64,000 nt of DNA. Origin: JAVBWI01 sp036677445 (GTDB lineage: Bacteria > Bacillota > Clostridia > Christensenellales > CAG-138). Below the pieces are notes generated by a model. That model saw nothing but the letters and a program-made list of their open reading frames with translations, had not been told where the DNA came from and ran no database searches. Position numbers and translations under genes: made by a program. Shown one piece after another: positions 26,763 through 34,929 of the stretch (within the stretch, counting starts at the first letter, position 1; each line of letters opens with the position of its first letter). The DNA is taken from NCBI GenBank assembly GCA_036677445.1, contig JAVBWI010000027.1:124001-188000 (forward strand), in the 5' to 3' direction.

Positions 26763-29700
26763 GCGTCGCCCTCCCCTTCGCCGTTGTGCGCGAGCGCCCG
26801 GAAGAATTCCTGCTGCGAGCGCTTTTTGATTTGCCGCACGCGGCAGCCGGGCAGGCGCGTATCAAAGCGGCAAACGCTTTTATAATCGCAATAGGCGCAG
26901 GCGGTGCCCTGCCCCTGCTTCACGGGCGCAGCTTCCGCGCGGCCGGAAAGCAGCTCCGAAGCGATCTCCGCCGCGCGCCGCATGGCGAACCGCAGCAGCA
27001 GTTCCATCTGTTCGTTGGTAAGCAGGCGGGGGTTCTCCTTCAGCGTATCGTCCTTTTTTCGCATCAGCCCCGCTACCACCTGCGAGCTTCCGCTAAGCGC
27101 CCGCTCGGTCGCCTCCACCGCGCCTTCTTGATGAAGCAGCACGCCGTTTAAGCGCAGTTCCGCCGCGGCTTTCTCCTCCTTGCCCTCCTCCGCAACCGGG
27201 TCATGCACAGGCTGGTAGAACATGCCCGCGGGCGCGCCTCCTTCCGCGGCCGAAACCGCGGCAAGGTAAACGGGCAGCTGCAATAAGAGCCCGTCCGCAA
27301 CGTCGCCGTAGTTGAACGCCCGGCTGCCGGTTTTATAATCCACTACGCGTAGCAAACGTTTACCGCCCTCGGTTTGCGCCGCATCCACACGGTCGATAAC
27401 GCCGGAAAGCTCCGCCTCGCCATCGGGCAGCCGCAGCGTGAGCGGAGGAAGCGCGTCGTCCTGCCCAAAACGCAGCTCCGTACCCACGGGCCTGAAATCG
27501 CCCGCCGCGAAGAAACGGCACAGCGCCCAGGCCGTTTCGCGCACGGCGTCCGTCCAGAATACCGAAAGCGCACGTGCGCGCGGCGTAGCGCATAAGAGGC
27601 CGTCCTGGTAGCGCCTGAGGCAATCCGGGAATATAGCGTCGAGCATGGCCTCCGCCTCTTCGCGGGTGATAGCCGCCCAGTCGAGGCCGCGCGCGCCGAC
27701 TTCCCGCACGAAGGCTTCCAGCGCCATGTGCGAAAAGCTGCCGATATCCGCCTTCTTTTCACGGAATTCCCTGCGCGGAAGCGCTTTGAGGCCGTATTGC
27801 GCGAAGTGCCGGAAGGGGCAGGCGCGGAATGTCTCCAAACGGCTGACAGTGCTAAAAAGCCGTTTGCCGTATAGCTTCTTAGCCAGCGGCGCGCCGAAGG
27901 ATTTGGGCGCGGCGGGCTCACGCGCGAATGCTTCCGCCTGCTGTAGCCGCTCACGAAAGCCCGGCTGCTCTTTATAATAGGCGCGCAGCGCCGCGGTCAG
28001 CTGCGCCTGCGGCCCGCCCATGTTGCGCGCGAGCAGCGCGAAACCGCTCTGCGGGGTTTCGGGCAGCGCGTCCGGCGTAAGGTTTCCCGTGGCGGCATAC
28101 TCCGTGCAGCCGGGAAACAGTTCGCGCACACGGTCAATGAGCGTGGAAGGCACCAGCTCCCGCGTGCCGTCGGCATACGAAAAACCCAGCCACAACCCTT
28201 CGTTCGCGCGCGAAAGCGCGCGGTAAACGGATAGCCTGTCCGCCTCGGCGCGGCGCGCCGTATCGCCCCAGGGAGCAATTTCCAGCTTGGAAAGCGCCGC
28301 AAGCTCGGTGTCGTCGATGATATCGTCATCCACGCGCGGGGCGGGCAGAAGCCCTTCGTTGCAGCCCAGCAGAAACAGCGCGCGCACCTCGCGGCTTCTG
28401 GTGCGGTTGACATCGCCAAAGAGCACCTGATCCGCCGTTGCGGGGATGATTCCCACCTGATAGGCGGAAAGCGCTTCGGTCAACACCTCAAGGAACTCGC
28501 GTTTGTCCATTTTCGCCGCGCCGAGTATGGCATGGAGCTGCTCAAAGAGCTCTATGAGTATATCCCATACCTGCGCGTGCTCCTCCATCAGCGCAAAGCG
28601 GCTCTCTTCCCGCAGGCGCTGCACGCCTCTCAAGAGCTGTGTTTCGACATGCAGCGCGCGGAGATATTCATACAATGCCTCCGTCATCTCCCCCGCTGTA
28701 TGGGCGGTAAGCCCCTTGCGAAGCGCGGCAAGCGGCGGTATCAGCGCGGCGCGCACGCGTTCGGCCGCTTCTTCCTCCGGCGGGAAAGGGGCTTCAAACA
28801 CCTTGCCGCCCAACAGCCCGCGGCGCAGACAGTAGTTTTCAAATGCTTCCGCATCGGCGGGCGAAACACCCGCAAGGCCGGTTTTGGCAATGCGGAACAG
28901 TTCCGCGCGCGGCAGGCCGCCCGTGGCGGCGCGCGCCGCGCACAGCAGCAGCTCCACAGTCGGGTGCCCCTGCATACTGCGCCGCGCATCCATAAACACG
29001 GGGATATCGCGCCGGGCGAACGCGCGCTGCACCGCATGGGCGTAGGCGGGCATGTCCGAGGCGATAACGGCCATATCGCGGTATCGTACGCCCCTTCTCG
29101 CGGCTGCCGCCACGGCGTCGGCCATATTCTCCACCTCCGCGGTGCGGTCGGTGGCGCCCACAACGGCGATCGCAGCCGCTTCCCCCTGATAGGGGCGGGA
29201 CGGATAGGCGTACAGTTCCTGCTCCAAACGAACGAGCGCCGGATCCTTGCCGGGGGGCGGCGGTACGGAGGATAAGGATTTGACAAACACGGCACATCCT
29301 AAATCCGCCGCGGCCTGTGCGAGCCGCTCATACGCGCGGCGTTCCGGGGCGAACAGCGCGGCGTCCCGCGCATCCGGGTCGGGATCCATACAGAACGTGA
29401 CGGTCAGCGTTTTGCATACGCGCATCATCTGCTCCAGTATGGCGTAAAGCTGTTCGGTCAGCAGTTCAAACCCGTCAATATATACTTCCGCGCCGCTTAA
29501 AAAGGAGTTGGGCAGCGCGGCTAAGAGCGCGTTCTGCGCGCCCTCGCTGTCAATATAGTGTTCCTCCAGATATTCCTGCGTGGCGGCATAGAGCGTGGCG
29601 ATATCCGAAAGCTTGGCCGCAAGCGCGGAGGCTTCGGGGAGCTTTTGTGCGGCTTCGCGCAGCATATCCGGCGTGATGAAAAACCGCCTGCACGAGACAA

Positions 29701-30061
29701 ACAGTTCATCCATGCGCGCGGCAAAGCCCGCGCGCCGCGCAACGGCGCCAAACGCGACAAGTTCCGCGCGGTGTTTGTGTGCCGCGCGGCGCACCACCAT
29801 CCGCCGCCCCTGTGCGGAAAGGAAGGGACGTTCCTGTGCATGTACGGCGCGCTCGGCAAGGCGCGCAAAGCTGAGCACCTGAATGCCCAGCAACCCGCCC
29901 AGCTGCATGGAAAGCGCGCGCTCGGTTTCGAACGTGAACTGCTCGGGCACGATGAGCACGGCGCGGCGTCCTTCGTTCATGCAGGCGCGCAGTTCATTTT
30001 TTATGAAATACGTTTTCCCCGACCCGGCGCGGCCGATTAAAAAACGGACTCTTGCAGGCAT
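26759..30061 (-). CDS. addB: ATP-dependent helicase/deoxyribonuclease subunit B
   Basis: 1100 residues from the ATG with an AAGGGGAG site; an in-frame start 42 bases upstream lies in a hairpin repeat. Walker A is Gly-Arg-Ala-Gly-Ser-Gly-Lys-Thr near residue 10. The C-terminal RecB nuclease domain has the Leu-Ser-Gly-Val-Ile-Asp and Val-Val-Asp-Tyr-Lys-Thr-Gly motifs. Iron-sulfur ligands are visible: a cysteine in Phe-Arg-Ala-Cys-Pro-Phe-Arg and the C-terminal Cys-Ala-Tyr-Cys-Asp-Tyr-Lys-Ser-Val-Cys. It is first gene of the addBA operon. Confidence 0.95.
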   Translation of the reverse strand: MPARVRFLIGRAGSGKTYFIKNELRACMNEGRRAVLIVPEQFTFETERALSMQLGGLLGIQVLSFARLAERAVHAQERPFLSAQGRRMVVRRAAHKHRAELVAFGAVARRAGFAARMDELFVSCRRFFITPDMLREAAQKLPEASALAAKLSDIATLYAATQEYLEEHYIDSEGAQNALLAALPNSFLSGAEVYIDGFELLTEQLYAILEQMMRVCKTLTVTFCMDPDPDARDAALFAPERRAYERLAQAAADLGCAVFVKSLSSVPPPPGKDPALVRLEQELYAYPSRPYQGEAAAIAVVGATDRTAEVENMADAVAAAARRGVRYRDMAVIASDMPAYAHAVQRAFARRDIPVFMDARRSMQGHPTVELLLCAARAATGGLPRAELFRIAKTGLAGVSPADAEAFENYCLRRGLLGGKVFEAPFPPEEEAAERVRAALIPPLAALRKGLTAHTAGEMTEALYEYLRALHVETQLLRGVQRLREESRFALMEEHAQVWDILIELFEQLHAILGAAKMDKREFLEVLTEALSAYQVGIIPATADQVLFGDVNRTRSREVRALFLLGCNEGLLPAPRVDDDIIDDTELAALSKLEIAPWGDTARRAEADRLSVYRALSRANEGLWLGFSYADGTRELVPSTLIDRVRELFPGCTEYAATGNLTPDALPETPQSGFALLARNMGGPQAQLTAALRAYYKEQPGFRERLQQAEAFAREPAAPKSFGAPLAKKLYGKRLFSTVSRLETFRACPFRHFAQYGLKALPRREFREKKADIGSFSHMALEAFVREVGARGLDWAAITREEAEAMLDAIFPDCLRRYQDGLLCATPRARALSVFWTDAVRETAWALCRFFAAGDFRPVGTELRFGQDDALPPLTLRLPDGEAELSGVIDRVDAAQTEGGKRLLRVVDYKTGSRAFNYGDVADGLLLQLPVYLAAVSAAEGGAPAGMFYQPVHDPVAEEGKEEKAAAELRLNGVLLHQEGAVEATERALSGSSQVVAGLMRKKDDTLKENPRLLTNEQMELLLRFAMRRAAEIASELLSGRAEAAPVKQGQGTACAYCDYKSVCRFDTRLPGCRVRQIKKRSQQEFFRALAHNGEGEGDA

Positions 30062-30084
30062 AGGCTCCCCTTCCTTTTGTGTCG

Positions 30085-30237
30085 ACAAAGTGCCAAATGG
30101 CACTTTGTTGGGATTTACCGCGTAAGTTAGCGTTCGGTTTCCTGCATACGCAGGAAAGCTGTCGCGCTAACTTCGCTCTAAGGTGTCGTCATTTTGCACC
30201 GCACAGGTCGCTGCAAAATGACGGATTAAAAGCCTCC
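30085..30237. repeat. Composite hairpin element upstream of addB
   Basis: Order: ACAAAGTGCC/GGCACTTTGT (30085-30108); AAGTTAGCG/CGCTAACTT (30124-30173) enclosing TTTCCTGC/GCAGGAAA (30138-30157); GTCATTTTGCA/TGCAAAATGAC (30188-30222) with the 13-nt loop CCGCACAGGTCGC; then GGATTAAAAGCCTCC. The same order and partly the same sequence recur at 38222-38381. The rest of the 262-bp gap has nothing I recognise. Confidence 0.85.
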
Positions 30238-30323
30238 AGTTACGCACATTTTTATATTCTGAAACTGAGGCTTGTCGAATCTGGAATGTGAGAAATTTTG
30301 ATTCCCCCCTGATAATGGATTTG

Positions 30324-30875
30324 TTAGAATTTCGCTTTGTGCAGCGGCGTATATTGCATGCGCCCGCCCACGTTCTCGCTTTCATACAGCACCAGCTGGT
30401 TGGCGGTGAACGCCGCGCCCTCCGCCGCGTCGCCGGCGATATTGGAAAGCGCCGGGGGCACCTCCTCTGCGTGCTGCACGTTTCGCGCAAGCGTGATATG
30501 CGGCGTCAGCCGCTTGTGGGAGCCTGTGAGCGGAAACCCGCGCGCACAAAGCGCGGCGGTAAGCGTTTCGTGCAGGCGGTACAGCTCGGCAAGCTCGCCC
30601 GAAAGGCTGATAAAGCCCGTACGCGCGTCGCCGCGCAAAAAGCTGCCGTAGCCCGAAAGCCGAAGCACAAACGGCCGGATGCCGCGCACGGCCTCTTCGC
30701 AGGCCGCCGCTGCACCCGAAAGATCCGAACTTTCGCCGATAAAGTGCAGCGTGATATGAAAGTTTTCCGGCGGCACATACCTGCCGCCGGCGGAAGCCCC
30801 GCGCAGGCGCTGCTGCGCGCCGGCGAGCGCGCGGCGCACATCCGGCGGGAGCGGTATTGCAATAAATAAACGCAT
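30324..30875 (-). CDS. thpR: RNA 2',3'-cyclic phosphodiesterase (2H family)
   Basis: 183 residues from the ATG preceded by GGAGG. The two catalytic His-x-Thr motifs of the 2H phosphoesterases are present: His-Ile-Thr-Leu-His-Phe near residue 41 and His-Ile-Thr-Leu-Ala-Arg near 128. The start Met-Arg-Leu-Phe-Ile-Ala-Ile-Pro-Leu is typical of ThpR/LigT. It opens 2',3'-cyclic phosphate ends on RNA. It is monocistronic. Confidence 0.9.
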   Translation of the reverse strand: MRLFIAIPLPPDVRRALAGAQQRLRGASAGGRYVPPENFHITLHFIGESSDLSGAAAACEEAVRGIRPFVLRLSGYGSFLRGDARTGFISLSGELAELYRLHETLTAALCARGFPLTGSHKRLTPHITLARNVQHAEEVPPALSNIAGDAAEGAAFTANQLVLYESENVGGRMQYTPLHKAKF

Positions 30876-30905
30876 TGATTGAACCTCCAAAGAGTGGGTA
30901 ACTAT

Positions 30906-30914
30906 ATTATAGCA
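30906..30914 (-). promoter_or_regulatory. Extended -10 promoter of thpR
   Basis: Minus strand TGC-TATAAT, about 30 bp before the thpR ATG; no good -35 is needed with the extended -10. Confidence 0.55.
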
Positions 30915-30966
30915 CAGCCCGCCGTACCGTTTTTGGTACTGCTTTGGTATTGCTGCAAGATTTTAC

Positions 30967-30995
30967 TTGACAAAATGGCCAAAACTGTGTTAAAC
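30967..30995 (+). promoter_or_regulatory. Putative promoter of the small conserved protein gene
   Basis: Consensus TTGACA (30967-30972), 17-bp spacer and a weak -10 TTAAAC (30990-30995), 53 bp before the GTG start. Confidence 0.5.
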
Positions 30996-31048
30996 AAACA
31001 TGATGGGCAATATGTTCAAATGACAAACGGCAGAAAGGAGTGATAGCT

Positions 31049-31282
31049 GTGAAGATTAAGAACATCAACAACCCCAAGCGCTTTTTTGAGGTGCTCAACC
31101 AGTGCCACGGTCGCGTGGAGCTGATAACCTCCGAAGGCGACAGGCTCAACCTCAAGAGCACGCTGTGCCAGTACATCGCGCTCACGCAGATGTTCAAGGA
31201 TGCCCGCATCGACGATGTGGAGCTGATCGTCTCCGAGCCTGAGGATTTTGCCAAGCTCTTGGAGTTCCTGGTGCGCGGCTAA
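31049..31282 (+). CDS. Small conserved clostridial protein of unknown function
   Basis: 77 residues from the GTG that follows AAAGGAG by 8 bases; a GTG at 31040 overlaps that site and is rejected. The sequence starts with Lys-Ile-Lys-Asn-Ile-Asn-Asn-Pro-Lys and has Leu-Lys-Ser-x-Leu-x-Gln-Tyr-Ile-Ala-Leu. It resembles short Clostridia proteins that databases sometimes label 'polyA polymerase' without experimental support; it lacks any nucleotidyltransferase motif, so that name should not be used. A strong terminator follows. Confidence 0.8.
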   Translation: MKIKNINNPKRFFEVLNQCHGRVELITSEGDRLNLKSTLCQYIALTQMFKDARIDDVELIVSEPEDFAKLLEFLVRG

Positions 31283-31331
31283 ATCCCACACAAGCGTCGG
31301 CCCGTGCGCCGACATGATTTTTGCATGATTC

Positions 31332-31359
31332 CGGAGGGTTCTTTGCCCTCCGTTTTTTT
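31332..31359 (+). terminator. Intrinsic terminator
   Basis: CGGAGGG/CCCTCCG (31332-31338 with 31346-31352) followed by seven T. Confidence 0.9.
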
Positions 31360-31395
31360 GTGTTGCGGACTTTTCAACAGTAAAAGGCTCCGGTT

Positions 31396-31720
31396 TTAAT
31401 ACGCCAACGGTACAACGGCCAGCAGCGCCGTTTTCCCCAGCGTCATGTCGAAGAGTTGCGCGGCAAACCTGCGTATTCCCTTTCGATCCGCGCAAAAAAT
31501 AGTATCCCGATGCGTCGGAGCAGACATGCGCAGCTAGAGGCTCGTATTCGAAATTATCATTGCGCTGCCCTATTGTCAGCAGGTTCTTACTATCCGGAAA
31601 CGGCGCAGGATGCCCGCATCCACCCCCGCCCAGAATAAGGCATCCGCTAAAAAGCATGCAGAACAGCAGGAGGCAAGCAAGCTTCAGGAACTTGAAAACA
31701 CGGGAACGGGGGTTATGCAT
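31396..31720 (-). pseudogene. Small lipoprotein gene with a single-base frameshift
   Basis: A strong start (ATG at 31718-31720 with AAGGAGAG upstream) opens a lipoprotein signal peptide: a leucine/phenylalanine-rich core and lipobox Leu-Phe-Ser-Gly-Cys. The frame is convincing to Ser-Gly-Tyr-Tyr-Phe. At an A6 tract (31494-31499, T6 on the coding strand) removal of one base gives a protein-like tail with Arg-Arg-Phe-Ala-Ala-Gln-Leu-Phe-Asp and Ala-Leu-Leu-Ala-Val-Val-Pro-Leu-Ala-Tyr, ending at TAA (31396-31398), about 107 residues in all. Without the shift the frame runs on antisense to the neighbouring gene. It could be a true pseudogene, phase variation at the T6 tract, or an assembly error. 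Confidence 0.65.
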
Positions 31721-31815
31721 AAAGAGTCTCTCCTTCTGGCGCTGTATATGAATGGCCTTGCAGAGGGACGGGCTGGATACATCACCAGTATATAGCACAC
31801 CGTTTATGCGCACAA

Positions 31816-31858
31816 GAAAAAACGGAGCGGAAAGGGATTACCCCCGTGCCGCTCCGTT
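31816..31858 (-). terminator. Intrinsic terminator of the membrane protein gene
   Basis: AACGGAGCGG/CCGCTCCGTT (31821-31830 with 31849-31858), with a T run on the minus strand. Confidence 0.75.
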
Positions 31859-31918
31859 CAAATACTCCGTCGAACGTTTTAACCCCATGTTACACGCCCA
31901 CATGAGAGAGCGCAGACG

Positions 31919-32437
31919 TTATGCGCCCGTCTCACCCCGGCGCAGTAGACGCTTCCGTTTGCGATGCTGGAGGGATGCGCTCGCAAACAGGGAAATCAGT
32001 ATACTCAACGCGGCCGAGGCGAGATAAGTGATGGGCAAGCCGAGAAGATAGAATCCATCCGCATCTCCCTCTGTCACAAACAATCCGGAAATTTCCATTC
32101 CGGGAGATAACCCCATAATTAATAAATCAATGCCCATATACAGCCAGTACCCGGCAAACACAGCAGCGCCCAAACAGACCCATTTGAGTATGACAATTCC
32201 CTCCGTATCAAATTTGTCATAAAGGGACGAAAGGCCGCGCTGTTTTCTTAAGCGGCCAGCATACCAAGAAAAGGCGAAGTATGCCGCAAGCAGACCGAAT
32301 ACGAGTAGCAGCATCAAAAGCGTATCAACTAGATTTCCTTTTCGGGAATTGGAAACAAAAGTCAAAACCAACTGAGGGATGGCCCAAAGGACTAGTATCA
32401 CGAACAGTACGACGCGTGCTGCGGTAAGCGGTTTCAT
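31919..32437 (-). CDS. Membrane protein of unknown function, four transmembrane helices
   Basis: 172 residues from the ATG preceded by GGAGGAGGGAG. Four hydrophobic segments lie at about 8-28, 37-60, 85-108 and 130-155. A cytoplasmic loop with Arg-Leu-Arg-Lys-Gln-Arg separates the second and third, and the C-terminal tail is very basic (Arg-Lys-Arg-Lys-Arg). No family was recognised. It is downstream of the AT-rich lytic-enzyme gene and may follow it in transcription, with a terminator after it. Confidence 0.75.
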   Translation of the reverse strand: MKPLTAARVVLFVILVLWAIPQLVLTFVSNSRKGNLVDTLLMLLLVFGLLAAYFAFSWYAGRLRKQRGLSSLYDKFDTEGIVILKWVCLGAAVFAGYWLYMGIDLLIMGLSPGMEISGLFVTEGDADGFYLLGLPITYLASAALSILISLFASASLQHRKRKRLLRRGETGA

Positions 32438-32501
32438 AGGCTCCCTCCTCCGAATTGGTAATTCCATATTAGCATAATGGAAGGTTAAATGGGAGTCACT
32501 A

Positions 32502-33842
32502 TCAATCTAATAGTACATATTTCATGATCTCAGGCATATGCCTATTCATATCCTTTCCATAGGAGTATCCCGATGCCTCTTCATAGGAGGCGCCCGCCCC
32601 AATGTTATATCGGCTGGCGATCGTTGCAATCTGATCCAAAGAAAGCTTATTGGAGGGGATATCCGCAAAATCAATTTTCTTCAGGTCTGCAAGATGCTTA
32701 GCAGAAATGAAGATGCTGAATTTTGGATTCTGGAGAGCTTTGATGATTTCTTTTTCCATAGTCGTATTTAGAATGTTTGGGGAAATCCCAAGTGTTTCGG
32801 CGGCAACTCTTATCTGCATACTAAGATCGCCAAATGATGTTTTATTAGGGTCCTTGGTAGCATCCCGCCACATATCGCTCCACAATCCGCCAATTAATGG
32901 AAGGTTGGCAATTTCATCTGGAGTCTTGCCCCAATACTGTTCAGGAATCACTGGTGTTGTTCCCTTTCTAACAAAGTATGCAGCGGGATCGATCCATGGC
33001 GGATCGCCGCCCACTTCGGACCATGCCACACCGGCCAGGAGTTCCACAGGTATATCATATTTTTTCGCGGCGGCTTTAATAACGTCCCGATAGCCATATA
33101 CCCACTGATTTTTAAACCCATATAAAAATTGGCTACCTTTATTATAAAGTTTCATATATTGCCACTCTATTGCCAATAATGTATTCCAAGGCACATGAGA
33201 ATTCGTCGGTATATCTTTGTAAGCTGCTTCAATTTCAGTAATCTCATCTTCTAAATGCTGCATGTTCTTGGTAACAACTTCTGATTCTTCAAGTGAAGAC
33301 AAGTTTGATTCGTTAATCTTCGGCTCTTCAAAATTCGATTGCTGACCATATGACGTAGGCACCGGCATAGTTCCCAATACTAGATCCTGCTCAATGTATG
33401 GATTGGCTGCTTCTTCTGTATAAGATCTTGGCATTATAGAAACCATATACTTTTCCTGCGCCTGCTTCTCCTTCGCGTTGCCATTTCCATTCACTACCAT
33501 GGCCTGTACTTGCGCAGCTATGCCCGATAGGTCCGCGATAGATTTCTTGTTCTTTACACCGAGGTTTTCTAAATACTCCGCATAAGCCACATAAGGATCG
33601 CCGCCGCTGAATGAAGCATCCGTCATGCTCAAAATCCCTTTATCTACCTTGTTATCGGATAAAATAAAATCCGGCATGTCATTCGTTTGTAAAAGCCTAT
33701 CTTTATCATAGGCGGTCTGCGTCTTAGGACCCCATATACCATCCACCTTAACGCCCAGCCGTTGCTGCTCTTTGCGCACATCGTCGGTGCTTTGTATGTA
33801 CGCAGGAACCCGGGATCTATCCACTATAAATCTGCCCGCCAT
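32502..33842 (-). CDS. Peptidoglycan-binding / lytic transglycosylase-like protein
   Basis: 446 residues from the ATG preceded by GGAGGGGG; a longer frame upstream crosses a terminator and is rejected. Residues 20-55 form a peptidoglycan-binding-like module (Gln-Gln-Arg-Leu-Gly-Val-Lys-Val-Asp-Gly-Ile-Trp-Gly-Pro-Lys). The C-terminal ~190 residues look lysozyme-like: Ala-Trp-Ser-Glu-Val-Gly-Gly (possible catalytic Glu), Asp-Leu-Ser-Met-Gln-Ile, and Ala-Ser-Arg-Tyr-Asn-Ile-Gly-Ala, matching the Glu, Gly-x-Met-Gln-Ile and Ala-Tyr-Asn-Ala-Gly blocks of transglycosylases. No signal peptide is seen. The base composition is clearly more AT-rich than its neighbours. It lies after the terminator of the phage-like cassette, so it is a separate unit. 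Confidence 0.7.
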   Translation of the reverse strand: MAGRFIVDRSRVPAYIQSTDDVRKEQQRLGVKVDGIWGPKTQTAYDKDRLLQTNDMPDFILSDNKVDKGILSMTDASFSGGDPYVAYAEYLENLGVKNKKSIADLSGIAAQVQAMVVNGNGNAKEKQAQEKYMVSIMPRSYTEEAANPYIEQDLVLGTMPVPTSYGQQSNFEEPKINESNLSSLEESEVVTKNMQHLEDEITEIEAAYKDIPTNSHVPWNTLLAIEWQYMKLYNKGSQFLYGFKNQWVYGYRDVIKAAAKKYDIPVELLAGVAWSEVGGDPPWIDPAAYFVRKGTTPVIPEQYWGKTPDEIANLPLIGGLWSDMWRDATKDPNKTSFGDLSMQIRVAAETLGISPNILNTTMEKEIIKALQNPKFSIFISAKHLADLKKIDFADIPSNKLSLDQIATIASRYNIGAGASYEEASGYSYGKDMNRHMPEIMKYVLLD

Positions 33843-33990
33843 TATAATTGCCCCCTCCATATCATTTGTGTGATGCATGGGTTCGCTCGCCATGTTTGGG
33901 GAACACCCTAACCTGACGCATTTATCCATTGCGCGTGCGGGGTCTTCTTCAAAGCCGCGGGTCATTGACAAACCCTGCGTTTTAACCCAC

Positions 33991-34030
33991 AAAAATTCCG
34001 CTGACAAAGTCTTTTGGACTTTGTCAGCGG
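33991..34030 (-). terminator. Terminator of the phage-like cassette
   Basis: Perfect 14-bp stem CCGCTGACAAAGTC/GACTTTGTCAGCGG (33998-34011 with 34017-34030), followed on the minus strand by AATTTTT. Nearly the same stem occurs at 53265-53297 and 54252-54282. Confidence 0.85.
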
Positions 34031-34066
34031 CTTGAAAAAGTGGATGCATCCGCTTATTCAGCAGGT

Positions 34067-34918
34067 TTACGCGCCCGGATAGATCGCCTGTACCTGCAAA
34101 TAGCCTGCTTCGCCCAGGCTGGCGATCAGCTCGTCGCGGTAGACGCGGTCCTGCGCCGTCGCGCCTTTATATATATTGCCGCGCTGCGCGCCCGTAAGGC
34201 CCGCCAAAAACCGCATGCAGTTTTCCGGTGTGGTGATGCGCGCATATTCCTTGGCGCTGCCGCCGGATTTCTTTTGCGCCGCCTGCAGCTGCGCGATATA
34301 GTCCGCATACGCGCTCTGCGCGGTGGAAAACGCGAGCTGTCTCGTCTCTGCCTGCCGATTGGCGTTATACATCTGCACCTCCAGCGCGCGCGCCCGCTCC
34401 CGCTCTACGGCCTCCATCAAAAGCTGCGCCAGCGTGGCGGAATACTGCGCCTCCATCTGCGCGATGTCGTCCGCCTCCGCGTCCATCTGCCTGTCCTTCA
34501 TGTCGGTCACATAGGTGCTTCTGCCCATGCCGCGCGCCCACGCGTCCGCGTCCAGCTCGGCGCGATTTTCCTCGGTCAACTCCTTGCGCCGTTCGATGGC
34601 CTGGTCCACGCCGGGGCGCAGGCTGCTTGCAAGCTGTGCCCGCAGGGACGCCGTGGATTGCGGCGTGTAAGAAAGGGCGGGCGTCTGCAGCAGCGACTGT
34701 ATGCCCTGCATGAATGCGCCCAGGCCGCCCGTCAACTGGCTGACTGCCGTAGCGGGCCCCTGCTGCGCCTGATACGCCGCCTGTGATTTCGGGCCCCATA
34801 CGCCGTCCACCTGAAGGCTCGCGCCCTGCGCGTTGAGCTGCCGCTGCAGGCGACGGACCCCCTCACCGTCGGTCACGCCCACAGGCGGCGTGTAACCCGG
34901 GATAAAATAGCCTGTCAT
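34067..34918 (-). CDS. Phage-like protein with peptidoglycan-binding module and coiled coil
   Basis: 283 residues, start supported by AAAGGAGGA. Residues 20-53 carry Val-Asp-Gly-Val-Trp-Gly-Pro-Lys-Ser-Gln-Ala-Ala-Tyr, the same module as in the two flanking genes. Residues about 95-210 are a long charged helix rich in Ala, Glu, Arg and Gln, likely a coiled coil. Last gene of the structural operon. Candidates are an internal/ejection protein or a fibre-like protein, but no family match is obvious. Confidence 0.65.
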   Translation of the reverse strand: MTGYFIPGYTPPVGVTDGEGVRRLQRQLNAQGASLQVDGVWGPKSQAAYQAQQGPATAVSQLTGGLGAFMQGIQSLLQTPALSYTPQSTASLRAQLASSLRPGVDQAIERRKELTEENRAELDADAWARGMGRSTYVTDMKDRQMDAEADDIAQMEAQYSATLAQLLMEAVERERARALEVQMYNANRQAETRQLAFSTAQSAYADYIAQLQAAQKKSGGSAKEYARITTPENCMRFLAGLTGAQRGNIYKGATAQDRVYRDELIASLGEAGYLQVQAIYPGA

Positions 34919-34929
34919 ACTTTCCTCCT

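Noticed and set aside
30083..30240. Possible CRISPR array, because of regularly spaced palindromes
   Set aside because: No direct repeats with unique spacers; the units are distinct hairpins.
31016..31813. 265-codon minus-strand frame treated as one gene
   Set aside because: Only its first third (lipoprotein signal) is real; the rest is antisense to the small conserved protein and its terminator.
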